Positions 8,890 through 17,848 of a stretch of 64,000 nucleotides of DNA are shown here, piece by piece. The notes beneath the pieces were generated by a model, which was not told the origin of the DNA, did no database searches, and saw only the letters and a program-made list of their open reading frames with translations. Source of the DNA: JBBQXK01 sp052387255 (lineage in GTDB: Bacteria; Pseudomonadota; Alphaproteobacteria; Rhodobacterales; Rhodobacteraceae); NCBI GenBank assembly GCA_052387255.1, contig JBQTJI010000036.1:1-64000 (forward strand). Reading direction: 5' to 3'. The stretch's first letter is position 1; every line of letters begins with the position of its first letter. The position numbers were made by a program, and so were the translations under genes.

Positions 8890-10053
8890 ATGGGCGCCTA
8901 TATCCTGAGACGGCTGTTGCTGATCATCCCGACATTGCTCGGGATCATGGTCATCAACTTCGGCCTGACGCAGTTCGTGCCCGGCGGGCCGGTGGAACAG
9001 GTGCTGGCGCGGCTGGAAGGCGGCGGCGACGCCTTTGACACGATCTCGGGCAGCGGCGATGCGGGGTCGGGCGAAGGCGGCGGCGGCGTGACGGGGGGCG
9101 AGACGCAGTACATCGGCGCGAGAGGCCTGCCACCCGACTTCATCGCCAAGCTGGAAGAGCAGTTCGGCTTTGCCCGCATCGTCTGCGCCGAGGGGTTCAC
9201 CGGGGTGCCGTCGGTGACCGCGCCCGAATGCGCCAAGGAATACATCCCCTGGTACGAACGCTTTGCCACGATGATGGGCAAGTACCTGGTCTTCGACTTT
9301 GGCCAGAGCTATTTCCGTTCCGTGTCGGTCGTGGACCTCGTGCTGGAAAAGATGCCGGTGTCGATCACGCTGGGGCTGTGGTCCACGCTGATCGCCTATC
9401 TGGTGTCGATCCCGCTTGGCATCCGCAAGGCGGTGCGCGATGGGTCGTCCTTTGACACCTGGACCAGCGGCATCATCATCGCGGCCTATGCGATTCCGGG
9501 GTTCCTGTTCGCGATCCTGCTTCTGGTGCTGTTCGCGGGGGGGTCCTATTACCAGTGGTTCCCGTTGCGCGGCCTGACCTCGGACAACTGGGAAACCCTT
9601 GGCCCCCTCGGCAAGGTCGCCGACTATTTCTGGCACATCGCCCTGCCGGTGGCGGCCAGCACCATCTCGGCCTTTGCCACGCTGACGCTGCTGACCAAGA
9701 ACAGCTTTCTCGACGAGATCAAGAAGCAATATGTCATGACCGCCCGCGCCAAGGGCCTGTCCGAGGGGCGGGTGCTGTACGGCCACGTCTTTCGCAATGC
9801 CATGCTGATCGTGATCGCGGGGTTTCCGGCGCTGTTCATCGGGGTGTTCTTCGGCGGGTCGCTGATCATCGAGACGATCTTCTCGCTCGACGGTCTGGGG
9901 CGGCTGGGGTTCGAGGCGGCAGTCAGCCGTGACTATCCGGTGATCTTCGGCACCCTCTTTTTCTTCGGGCTGATGGGGCTGCTGATCGGCATCATCAGTG
10001 ATCTGATGTATGTCTGGATCGACCCCCGCATCGATTTCGCGCGGCGGGGGTAG
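8890..10053 (+). CDS. yejB: ABC transporter permease YejB
   Basis: A 387-residue inner-membrane permease with the start MGAYILRRLLLIIPTLLGI typical of DppB/YejB proteins and about six transmembrane helices. The cytoplasmic EAA-like loop lies in the TARAKGLSEGRVLYGHVFRNA region. Between helix 1 and the periplasmic loop there is a low-complexity Gly/Ser/Asp-rich insertion (about residues 45-70) that makes it slightly longer than E. coli YejB. It pairs with YejE to form the channel; its stop is one base before the yejE start. Confidence 0.9.
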   Translation: MGAYILRRLLLIIPTLLGIMVINFGLTQFVPGGPVEQVLARLEGGGDAFDTISGSGDAGSGEGGGGVTGGETQYIGARGLPPDFIAKLEEQFGFARIVCAEGFTGVPSVTAPECAKEYIPWYERFATMMGKYLVFDFGQSYFRSVSVVDLVLEKMPVSITLGLWSTLIAYLVSIPLGIRKAVRDGSSFDTWTSGIIIAAYAIPGFLFAILLLVLFAGGSYYQWFPLRGLTSDNWETLGPLGKVADYFWHIALPVAASTISAFATLTLLTKNSFLDEIKKQYVMTARAKGLSEGRVLYGHVFRNAMLIVIAGFPALFIGVFFGGSLIIETIFSLDGLGRLGFEAAVSRDYPVIFGTLFFFGLMGLLIGIISDLMYVWIDPRIDFARRG

Positions 10054-10054
10054 G

Positions 10055-11158
10055 ATGGCGCTTTCCCCCCTCAACGCCCGCCGCTGGCGGAACTTCCGGG
10101 CAAACCGGCGGGCGCATTGGTCGCTGTGGATTTTCGGCGTGTTGTTCGGGCTGTCGCTGTGCGCCGAACTGATCGCCAATGACCGGCCCTTGCTGGTGAA
10201 CTACCGGGGCGACTACTTTGCCCCCATCCTCAAATCCTATCCCGAGACCGCCTTTGGCGGCGATTTCCAGACCGAGGCCAAGTACCGCGACCGCGAGGTG
10301 CAGTGCCTGATCGCATCGGGCGGGATCATCGACTGCCTGGACGACCCCGAGGGGATCACCGAGCGTCTGGACGCGGGCGAGGCCATCGAAGGGGCGCTGC
10401 CCGGCTGGATCCTGTGGGCCCCGATCCGGTCGAGCTACACCACGATCAACGACATCGGCGGTGCCGCGCCGTCCGCGCCCGACGCCATGCATATCCTCGG
10501 CACCGACGACACGGCGCGCGACGTGGCGGCGCGGGTGATCTATGGCTTCCGGCTGTCGGTAACCTTTGCGCTGGTGGTGACGCTGCTGACATCCGTCATC
10601 GGCATCGCGGCGGGGGCGGTGCAGGGGTACTTCGGCGGCCTGACCGACCTGATCTTTCAGCGGATCATCGAGATCTGGGGCGCGACGCCCAGCCTGTTCA
10701 TCATCATCATCGTGGCGGCGATCTGGCAGATGAACTTCTGGCTGCTGGTGGGGCTGACCGTGCTGTTCGGCTGGACCGCGCTGATCGGCGTGGTGCGGGC
10801 CGAGTTCCTGCGGGCGCGCAACTTCGAATACGTCCGCGCGGCCAAGGCGCTTGGCGTCAGCGACGGCGTCATCATGTTCCGCCATGTCCTTCCGAACGCG
10901 ATGGTCGCGACTGTCACCATGCTGCCGTTCCTGATCACCGGGGCCATCGGGTCGCTGGCGGCGCTTGATTTCCTGGGGTTCGGACTGCCCGCCTCGGCCC
11001 CGTCGCTGGGCGAACTGACGCTGCAGGCCAAGCAGAACCTGCAGGCCCCCTGGCTGGCCTTCACCGCGTTCTTCACCTTTGCCATCATGCTGTCGCTCAT
11101 GGTCTTCATCTTCGAGGGCGTGCGCGACGCCTTCGACCCGCGAAAGACCTTTGCATGA
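10055..11158 (+). CDS. yejE: ABC transporter permease YejE
   Basis: A 367-residue permease of the DppC/YejE class. An N-terminal helix (around residues 22-40) is followed by a long periplasmic segment typical of YejE, then five further helices with the EAA-like motif in RAAKALGVSDGVIMFRHVLP. The ATG follows the yejB stop by one base and its own stop overlaps the yejF start (ATGA), so the permeases and ATPase are translationally coupled. Confidence 0.9.
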   Translation: MALSPLNARRWRNFRANRRAHWSLWIFGVLFGLSLCAELIANDRPLLVNYRGDYFAPILKSYPETAFGGDFQTEAKYRDREVQCLIASGGIIDCLDDPEGITERLDAGEAIEGALPGWILWAPIRSSYTTINDIGGAAPSAPDAMHILGTDDTARDVAARVIYGFRLSVTFALVVTLLTSVIGIAAGAVQGYFGGLTDLIFQRIIEIWGATPSLFIIIIVAAIWQMNFWLLVGLTVLFGWTALIGVVRAEFLRARNFEYVRAAKALGVSDGVIMFRHVLPNAMVATVTMLPFLITGAIGSLAALDFLGFGLPASAPSLGELTLQAKQNLQAPWLAFTAFFTFAIMLSLMVFIFEGVRDAFDPRKTFA

Positions 11159-12771
11159 GCGTGCTGGACGTCCGCGACCTGTGGGTCCGTTTCCGCCAGG
11201 ACGGGCGCGTGATTGAGGCGGTGAAGGGGGTGTCCTTCAGCGTCGGCAAGGGCGAGACGGTGGCCCTGGTCGGCGAAAGCGGATCGGGCAAGTCGGTCAC
11301 GGCGCTGTCGACCGTGTCGCTTCTGCCCGACAGCGCGGCGGTTACGGGTTCGATCACCTACAACGGCACGCAGATGGTGGGCGCAGCCGAACCTGCGCTG
11401 CGCAAGATACGCGGCAATGACATCAGCTTCATCTTCCAGGAGCCGATGACCTCGCTGAACCCCCTGCACACGATCGAGCGGCAGTTGGGCGAAAGCCTGG
11501 CCCTGCACCAGGGTCTGACGGGGGACGAGGCGCGCCGTCGCACCGTCGATCTGCTGGACAAGGTCGGCATCCGCGACAGCCAGTCGCGCCTCGGGGCCTA
11601 TCCGCATCAGTTGTCGGGCGGCCAGCGGCAGCGGGTGATGATCGCCATGGCGCTTGCGAACGGGCCGGACCTGCTGATCGCGGACGAGCCGACCACGGCG
11701 CTGGATGTCACGATCCAGGCGCAGATCCTCGACCTTCTGGCCGACCTCAAGGCGCGCGAGGGGCTGAGCCTGCTGTTCATCACCCACGACCTGACCATCG
11801 TGCGCCGCATCGCCGACCGCGTCTGCGTGATGCAGGGCGGCGAGATTGTGGAACAGGGCGCGACGGCCGACATCCTTGCCAATCCCCAGCACCCCTATAC
11901 GCGGAAACTGATCGGCGCCGAGGCTGTGGGTCGGCCCGACCCCGTGGCGGCAGATGCGCCCGAGGTGCTGCGAACGGAAAGGTTGCGCGTCTGGTTCCCG
12001 ATCCAGGCGGGCCTGTTGCGGCGCACGGTCGGGCATGTGAAGGCGGTGAATGCCGCCGACCTGACCGTCCGGGCGGGCGAAACCCTGGGGATCGTGGGCG
12101 AAAGCGGGTCGGGCAAGACAACACTCGCGCTCGCCATCCTGCGGCTGACGCATTCGACGGGTCCGATCACGGTTCAGGCCCGCCGCATCGACGCCCTGCC
12201 GCCGCGCGACATGCGCCCGTTGCGCCGCGACATGCAGGTGGTGTTCCAGGACCCCTATGGCAGCCTGTCACCAAGGATGACCGTGCAGGAGATCATTGCC
12301 GAAGGCCTGGGTGTCCACGGGGTGGAACCGGGGCAGGACCGGCAGGCGATGGTTGCGGGCATCATGACCGAGGTGGGGTTGGACCCAGCCGCCATGGGGC
12401 GCTATCCGCATGAATTCTCGGGCGGGCAGCGCCAGCGCATCGCCATCGCCCGCGCCATGATCCTGCGCCCGAAGCTGGTGATCCTGGACGAGCCGACCTC
12501 GGCCTTGGACATGACCGTGCAGGTGCAGATCGTCGACCTCTTGCGCGACCTGCAGCGGCGCTACGGGCTGGCCTATCTGTTCATCAGCCACGATCTGCGG
12601 GTGATCCGGGCGATGGCGCACAAGGTGATGGTGATGCGCGCGGGCGACGTGGTCGAGGCCGGGCCTGCGGCGGAGGTCTTTGCCAACCCGCAGTCCGACT
12701 ATAGCCGCACGCTGATGGCGGCGGCCTTTGCCGTGCCGGGGAAGGGCACCGATTCGGGGGCCGCCGCGTGA
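11155..12771 (+). CDS. yejF: Duplicated-domain ABC transporter ATPase YejF
   Basis: A 538-residue protein with two complete ABC ATPase domains. Domain 1 has Walker A GESGSGKS (40-47), signature LSGGQRQR and Walker B LLIADEP. Domain 2 has Walker A GESGSGKT (315-322), signature FSGGQRQR and Walker B LVILDEP. Each ATPase half ends in the oligopeptide-transporter C-terminal motif (NPQHPYT, NPQSDYS). It powers the YejBE channel. The stop overlaps the GTG start of the downstream glycosyltransferase, which extends the operon. Confidence 0.93.
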   Translation: MSVLDVRDLWVRFRQDGRVIEAVKGVSFSVGKGETVALVGESGSGKSVTALSTVSLLPDSAAVTGSITYNGTQMVGAAEPALRKIRGNDISFIFQEPMTSLNPLHTIERQLGESLALHQGLTGDEARRRTVDLLDKVGIRDSQSRLGAYPHQLSGGQRQRVMIAMALANGPDLLIADEPTTALDVTIQAQILDLLADLKAREGLSLLFITHDLTIVRRIADRVCVMQGGEIVEQGATADILANPQHPYTRKLIGAEAVGRPDPVAADAPEVLRTERLRVWFPIQAGLLRRTVGHVKAVNAADLTVRAGETLGIVGESGSGKTTLALAILRLTHSTGPITVQARRIDALPPRDMRPLRRDMQVVFQDPYGSLSPRMTVQEIIAEGLGVHGVEPGQDRQAMVAGIMTEVGLDPAAMGRYPHEFSGGQRQRIAIARAMILRPKLVILDEPTSALDMTVQVQIVDLLRDLQRRYGLAYLFISHDLRVIRAMAHKVMVMRAGDVVEAGPAAEVFANPQSDYSRTLMAAAFAVPGKGTDSGAAA

Positions 12772-13997
12772 AGATCCTGTTCGTCCACCAGAACTATCCC
12801 GGTCAGTTCCTGCACCTGGCCCCCGCCCTGATGGCACGCGGGCATGATTGCCTGGCGCTGACCGATGCGTCGAACAAGCGGACCTCGCCGGTCAGGACCC
12901 TGCGCTACAAGTTCGAGGCCCAAGCCGTCGATCCGGCGGCCACGCGCCTGGGGCGCAACTTCACGCAGATGTCGGACCGGGGCGTGCTGGTCGCCCGCGC
13001 GGCGCTGCGCCTGCGGCGCGAGCAAGGGTATGTGCCGGACGTGGTCTTTGGCCATTCCGGCTGGGGCGAGACGCTGTTCCTGAAAGAGGTCTGGCCCGAG
13101 GCGCGGCACCTGGTCTATGCCGAGTTCTACTATTCGGGGCGGGGCCGCGACGTGGGGTTCGACCCCGAGTTCGAGAAGAACGCCGATGCCTTCGATCCGG
13201 TGATGATCGCCCAGGCCCGCGCGGCGCATCTGGGACAGGCGCTGTTGCACGCGGACGCCGGGCTGTCGCCCACGCACTGGCAGGCCGACACCTATCCTCC
13301 GGCGCTGCGCCGCCTGATCACCGTCATCCATGACGGTGTCGACACGGATGCCGTGCGCCCCGATCCGGCGGCGGAGGTCACCTTGCCCTCGGGTGCGCGG
13401 TTCCGGGCCGGGGACGAGGTGCTGACCTTCGTCAACCGCAACCTGGAGCCGTATCGCGGGTACCATATCTTCCTGCGCGCCCTGCCCGCCGTGATGGCGG
13501 CGCGGCCCGAGGCGCAGGTGGTGCTGGTCGGGGGCGACGATGTGAGCTATGGCCGCGCCGCGCCGCAGGGCACGACCTGGAAGGACGTGTTCCTGAAGGA
13601 GATGGCAGGCCGACTGGACCTGTCGCGGCTGCATTTTCCCGGCAAGGTGCCCTATGACACGTTCTGCAAGCTGATGCAGGTGGCGCGGGTCCATGCGTAC
13701 CTCACCTATCCCTTCGTGCTGTCCTGGTCGATGATCGAGGCGATGGCGGCGGGGGCGCTGGTGGTGGGGTCACGGACCGCCCCGGTCGCGGAAGTGATCG
13801 AGGACCGGGTGAACGGGCGGCTGGTCGATTTCTTCGACATCGAGGGCTGGTCCGACACCCTGATCGATGCCCTGGCCGACCCCATCGGCCACATGCCCCT
13901 GCGCGCGGCAGCGCGGGCGACGGCGGTGAAGCGGTACGACCTGCGGTCGGTGTCGTTGCCACGGCTGGTGGACTTTGTCGAAGGCCAGGCGGTCTGA
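12768..13997 (+). CDS. Glycosyltransferase family 4-type protein
   Basis: A 409-residue GT-B-fold glycosyltransferase. The N-terminus KILFVHQNYPGQFLHLAPAL is typical of a GT4 subgroup, and the C-terminal nucleotide-sugar site is seen in SWSMIEAMAAGALVVGSRT followed by PVAEVI. The GTG start overlaps the yejF stop by 4 bp (GTGA), so it is translated as the last gene of the yej operon. The link with peptide import is not obvious. Donor and acceptor sugars are unknown. A 24-bp palindrome follows the stop. Confidence 0.85.
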   Translation: MKILFVHQNYPGQFLHLAPALMARGHDCLALTDASNKRTSPVRTLRYKFEAQAVDPAATRLGRNFTQMSDRGVLVARAALRLRREQGYVPDVVFGHSGWGETLFLKEVWPEARHLVYAEFYYSGRGRDVGFDPEFEKNADAFDPVMIAQARAAHLGQALLHADAGLSPTHWQADTYPPALRRLITVIHDGVDTDAVRPDPAAEVTLPSGARFRAGDEVLTFVNRNLEPYRGYHIFLRALPAVMAARPEAQVVLVGGDDVSYGRAAPQGTTWKDVFLKEMAGRLDLSRLHFPGKVPYDTFCKLMQVARVHAYLTYPFVLSWSMIEAMAAGALVVGSRTAPVAEVIEDRVNGRLVDFFDIEGWSDTLIDALADPIGHMPLRAAARATAVKRYDLRSVSLPRLVDFVEGQAV

Positions 13998-14027
13998 ACG
14001 CGCGGGACCTGTCCGGGGGGACCGGGC

Positions 14028-14112
14028 AAGGGGGCGCATGCGCCCCCTTGGACCCCCTCGCCACGCGATCCGGCCACGTCGGTGCGGGTGGCCAGGGGGG
14101 CGCTGCCCCCTT
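14028..14112. terminator. Bidirectional terminator palindromes between convergent genes
   Basis: A perfect 24-bp palindrome (half-site CAAGGGGGCGCA, 14028-14051) is followed by a second GC hairpin (AGGGGGC/GCCCCCT, 14095-14112). They occupy the gap between the glycosyltransferase and the convergent ycaQ-like gene and could end transcription from both sides. The G5/C5 style resembles the dispersed repeat described at 20803 and 59747. Confidence 0.6.
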
Positions 14113-14119
14113 GCTTCGC

Positions 14120-15352
14120 TTACCCCCGGGAGAGGTCTGCCAAGATGGGCGGGGGAAGAGGCGCGCGCTGCCAGTCGGGGGCCAGGTCGATGCGGTCGCA
14201 ACCGGCCAGACGGGCGAGGCGGTGCAATTCGGCTTCCAGCCGGGTTGTCCGGCCTGACCCGAGACGCACGCCCGGTTCGGGCCAGAAGGCGCGCAAGGCC
14301 AGCGTGCCCCTGTCGCGGTTGGCCTTTGCATCCAGCCGACCGATCAGGCGGTCGCCCTGCAGCACGGGAAAGACATAGTAGCCGTAGCGCCGCCTGGGCT
14401 CGGGGACGAAGACCTCGATCCGGTAGTGGAACCCGAACAGGCGTTCGGCGCGGGCACGGTCACGCAGGGCGGGGTCGAAGGGCGACAGGATGCGCAGCCG
14501 GTTGGGCGGCTCGGGGGCATCGCGGGCCTGGTCCATGATATCGGGGCGGGCGAAGGACGGGCGGGGCGTGCCGTCGGCCCCTTCGACCGCGATGCGGATC
14601 AGGTCGCCCGAAGCCAGCCGCGCAGCGCACCAGGCCCTGGCCTGGTCGGGCGTGACGGCCCCCCAGTAGGCCGCAATCTCGCCGCTGGTGGCAAAGCCCA
14701 GGTGGTCGAGGGCGGAATTGCAGGCCCAGTCGGTGCTGTCGTGCTCGGCTGGGGCGGCGTCGCGCAGGGCCTGGGGCATGACCCGTTCGGTCAGGTCATA
14801 GACCTTGCGGAACCCCTCGCGCCGCGTGACCGACAGTTCCCCCACGCGCCACAGGTATTCGAGCGCGGTCGTCGACGGATGCCAGTCCCACCAGCCGCCC
14901 TTGCCGCGTTCCTCGCCCTCGCCGACGTCGGCCGAGGTGACGGGGCCGTGGTCGGCGACCCGTTGCAGCACCTGATCGAACTTCTGGTGGAACCCGTCGC
15001 GCTGCCAGCCGGTCCAGCGGTCGACCAGCCGCGCGCGGTCGCGGGCGAAGCGGTGACGCCAGTGCGGAAAGACGGCGGCGGGCAGGATCGAGGCGTCGTG
15101 GGTCCAGTGTTCCCAGAGGCTGCGGTGGCGGTCGAGCAGCGGGCGCAGGTCGTCGGGGCGATAGCCGGGGCGGCGCGACCACAGGATCATGTCATGGGCG
15201 CGGGCCACGGTGTTGATGCTGTCGACCTGGACAAAGCCCAGACGGTCGATCAGGGCGCAGAGCGCCTGTCCGTGCGCGGTGCCGGAAGGCGGCTCGGCCA
15301 GTGCGTGACGGTCGAGGAACAGGCGGCGGGCGGCGCGGTTGGGGACGAGCAT
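14120..15352 (-). CDS. ycaQ: YcaQ/AlkZ-family DNA glycosylase (HTH_42 winged-helix)
   Basis: A 410-residue protein, the same length as E. coli YcaQ, with tandem winged-helix domains. The catalytic QxD motif of the YcaQ branch is present as Q42-V-D44 in FVQVDSINTVAR. Other family signatures are the EHWTHDAS segment, WWDWHPS and the C-terminal ILSPFDPALRDRARAERLFG block. YcaQ unhooks interstrand crosslinks and removes bulky N7-alkylguanines; AlkZ relatives do this for self-resistance to DNA-crosslinking natural products. No biosynthetic cluster is visible nearby, so a housekeeping repair role is more likely. Confidence 0.85.
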   Translation of the reverse strand: MLVPNRAARRLFLDRHALAEPPSGTAHGQALCALIDRLGFVQVDSINTVARAHDMILWSRRPGYRPDDLRPLLDRHRSLWEHWTHDASILPAAVFPHWRHRFARDRARLVDRWTGWQRDGFHQKFDQVLQRVADHGPVTSADVGEGEERGKGGWWDWHPSTTALEYLWRVGELSVTRREGFRKVYDLTERVMPQALRDAAPAEHDSTDWACNSALDHLGFATSGEIAAYWGAVTPDQARAWCAARLASGDLIRIAVEGADGTPRPSFARPDIMDQARDAPEPPNRLRILSPFDPALRDRARAERLFGFHYRIEVFVPEPRRRYGYYVFPVLQGDRLIGRLDAKANRDRGTLALRAFWPEPGVRLGSGRTTRLEAELHRLARLAGCDRIDLAPDWQRAPLPPPILADLSRG

Positions 15353-15385
15353 GGGCAGGGGCGTAGCGGGGGACAGGCAGGATGG

Positions 15386-15832
15386 TCAATGACGTCCTGC
15401 TGCAGACCACTGCCGGACGCGCGAAAGTGCCGCATCATGGGCATGGCCAGGGAAAGGCGCATCGAACCGGGACAGCAAGCGGGAGTAGCTGTAGCCGAGT
15501 TCGGAGGCCTTGCACAGCCGTTCGCCGGTGCTGCGGCGCAAGAGCAGGCCGCCCCCGGATTCGACCAGCAGGAACCCCTTGTGCGCCAGCCTTGCGATCA
15601 GGTCCGCCCATCCCTGCGCATAGGCGAAGTCGTCAGCGAGGAGCGCCCGCAAGGGAGCGACGAGCCGCTCATCCGCCCTGACGGGCGTCTTCGCCGGGGC
15701 ACGGCGGCGGAGGTCGCGGTCGATGGCGTCCCGGATGATGTGGTTGACCGATGTATCCTCGGCCCGCGCCGCAAGCTCAAGCGCGGCCAGCGTGACTTCG
15801 GACAGGCGCAGGGTGATGTCGCGGTAGGCCAT
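15386..15832 (-). CDS. Hypothetical protein with ribbon-helix-helix-like N-terminus
   Basis: A 148-residue protein of unknown function. Residues 3-45 (RDITLRLSEVTLAALELAA, then NHIIRDAIDRDLRRR) look like a ribbon-helix-helix DNA-binding or dimerisation unit. The C-terminal half has a Gly-rich KGFLLVESGGGLLLRR stretch followed by GERLCKASELGYSYSRLLSR. The ATG is preferred over a TTG two codons upstream. It sits 33 bp from the ycaQ-like gene in the same direction and may be co-transcribed with it. Confidence 0.6.
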   Translation of the reverse strand: MAYRDITLRLSEVTLAALELAARAEDTSVNHIIRDAIDRDLRRRAPAKTPVRADERLVAPLRALLADDFAYAQGWADLIARLAHKGFLLVESGGGLLLRRSTGERLCKASELGYSYSRLLSRFDAPFPGHAHDAALSRVRQWSAAGRH

Positions 15833-15867
15833 CCGCAAAGTCTGCCCCGCGCAGGGTTAACCGCAGG

Positions 15868-17040
15868 TTAAGGCCCGACCGCCGCCGCAATCGCCCTTGC
15901 CGATTTCCGCGCCCGTTCGGTGGCCGACTTCAGCTGACCGCAGGCGGCCATGATATCCTCGCCCCGGGGCGTGCGGATCGGGCTGGCGTAGCCCGCGTTG
16001 TGGATGATGTCGGCGAAGGCGTGGATGCGGTTGCCGCTGGAACGCCTGTAGGGTGCCCCGGGCCACTCGTTGAAGGGGATGAGGTTGACCTTGGCCGGGA
16101 TGCCGCGCAGCAGTTCGACAAGGCGCAAGGCGTCCTCGCGCGTGTCGTTGACGCCGTCGAGCATGACGTATTCGAAGGTGATCCGTTCCGAATTCGACAG
16201 GCCGGGATAGGCGCGCAGCGCATCCAGCAGCGCGGCGATGTTCCAGCGCCTGTTGATCGGCACCAGGCGGTCGCGCACCTCGTCCGTCGTGGCGTGGAAC
16301 GACACGGCCAGCAGGCAGCCGATCTCGGTCGCGGTGCGGGCAATCTCGGGCACCACGCCACTGGTGGACAGGGTGATGCGGCGGCGGCCGAGGGCGATGC
16401 CTTCGTTGTCCATCACGATGTGCATGGCATCGCGGACGTTGTCGAAGTTGTACAGGGGTTCCCCCATCCCCATCAGCACGACGTTGGAGATCAGACGCGT
16501 CTCTTCCTTGGGCGCAGACTTCACCGGCCATTCGCCCAGGTCGTCGCGCGCCAGCATGACCTGGCCCACGATCTCGGCCGCCGTCAGATTGCGCACCAGT
16601 TTCTGCGTGCCGGTGTGGCAGAAGCTGCACGTCAGGGTGCAGCCGACCTGGCTGCTGATGCACAGGGTGCCGCGGTCGGTTTCGGGGATGTAGACGGTTT
16701 CCACCTCGTGCCCGCCGGCAATGCGGATCAGGTACTTGCGCGTGCCGTCGGCGCTGACCTGGCGGCTGACGACCTGCGGGACCTCGATCACGAAGTGGGC
16801 TGCCAAAAGGGCGCGATAGTCCTTGGCAAGGTTCGTCATCAGGGCAAAGTCGCGCAGGCCCCAGTGGTAGACCCACTGCCAGACCTGCCCGACCCGCATC
16901 TTGGCCGCCCTTTCCGGCGTCCCGGCGTCGATCAGGGCGGCGCGCAGCTGCTCACGGGTCAGGCCCACGATGTTCGGACGTCCGCCCTCGGGCAGCTTGC
17001 GCGGAACGGTCAGGACATCGGGCGTGATCGGGGCGGACAT
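15868..17040 (-). CDS. rlmN: Dual-specificity 23S rRNA/tRNA adenine-C2 methyltransferase
   Basis: A 390-residue radical-SAM methyltransferase that methylates C2 of A2503 in 23S rRNA and A37 in some tRNAs. The 4Fe-4S cluster motif is C134-x3-C138-x2-C141 (VGCTLTCSFC). GMGEPLYN and the C-terminal resolving-cysteine region (GYASPIRTPRGEDIMAACGQ) are present. The start at MSAPITPDVLT matches the usual Rhodobacterales N-terminus; an upstream in-frame ATG would add 11 residues. Confidence 0.95.
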   Translation of the reverse strand: MSAPITPDVLTVPRKLPEGGRPNIVGLTREQLRAALIDAGTPERAAKMRVGQVWQWVYHWGLRDFALMTNLAKDYRALLAAHFVIEVPQVVSRQVSADGTRKYLIRIAGGHEVETVYIPETDRGTLCISSQVGCTLTCSFCHTGTQKLVRNLTAAEIVGQVMLARDDLGEWPVKSAPKEETRLISNVVLMGMGEPLYNFDNVRDAMHIVMDNEGIALGRRRITLSTSGVVPEIARTATEIGCLLAVSFHATTDEVRDRLVPINRRWNIAALLDALRAYPGLSNSERITFEYVMLDGVNDTREDALRLVELLRGIPAKVNLIPFNEWPGAPYRRSSGNRIHAFADIIHNAGYASPIRTPRGEDIMAACGQLKSATERARKSARAIAAAVGP

Positions 17041-17106
17041 GGGCGGACCTGCGGCGGCGGATATCCGGCGCATATAGGCGTCATTCGCGCAAAAGGAAAC
17101 CGCCGC

Positions 17107-17667
17107 CTACTTGCAGCGCGCCTCGGCCTCGGTCATCGCGGCGGTAAAGCCGTTCAGGCTGAACGTATCCTTGGTGTCCGTGCCGCGCCGCGAGCGAGCC
17201 GTCATCACCGCCTCTTGCCCGCGCTGCAAAGCCTGGATGACGGTGGCATCCATCGCCGGGTCGCCTGGCCAGGCAAACTCGTTCTCGTTGTAGTCCCGCG
17301 TTGCCGGGTCGTCGTCCACCGAGACGAATTCGAACGTGTCGCTTCCGACGGTCAGCCGGATCGGGGCATCGAGGGCAAGCTGATAGCCGCTGGTGAAGGA
17401 CACCGAGGGCCGCTCGCCGGCAGCGTACCGGACGAACAGCAGGATCTCGCTGCGCGAGGCCTGCACCGGCCTGCCGTCGCGGGTGTTGACGGTTTCCTTG
17501 GGCTTGGACACGCCCCAGCATTCCTTGGGGTCGTTCCAGACGCAGACGCTCCAGTCCGTCTTGGCCGAAACGCATTCGGTTTCGGTTCCGCTCTGCTGCG
17601 CCATGGCGGCAGAGGCCGCAAAGGTCAGCGTCAGCCCGCACAGGGCACCGGCGATGCGTGCGATCAT
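17107..17667 (-). CDS. Invasion-associated locus B (IalB) family periplasmic protein
   Basis: A 186-residue secreted protein with a clear signal peptide (MIARIAGALCGLTLTFAASA, cleavage near AMAQ). The remainder matches the IalB pattern with paired cysteines (ECVSAKTDWSVCVW, CWGVSKP) and a beta-rich body. IalB proteins are periplasmic, common in alphaproteobacteria and of uncertain molecular role; the name comes from Bartonella. It lies 66 bp upstream of rlmN on the same strand and may share its transcript. Confidence 0.85.
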   Translation of the reverse strand: MIARIAGALCGLTLTFAASAAMAQQSGTETECVSAKTDWSVCVWNDPKECWGVSKPKETVNTRDGRPVQASRSEILLFVRYAAGERPSVSFTSGYQLALDAPIRLTVGSDTFEFVSVDDDPATRDYNENEFAWPGDPAMDATVIQALQRGQEAVMTARSRRGTDTKDTFSLNGFTAAMTEAEARCK

Positions 17668-17848
17668 GTCTTCCCTAGGCCTCCAGCCGTTCCTGCCCTC
17701 GCCCTGCCGCGCCAAGCCCCTTGACCGGGGCTTTTCCTGTGGCGCAGGGCTGTTCAACCCGATAAACCTCAATACCGCAAGAACCGGGGGGCGCGAAAGC
17801 CCTATGGGCCGAAAATCGCGCATCCGTGACGCGGTGGTGAGGGAAACG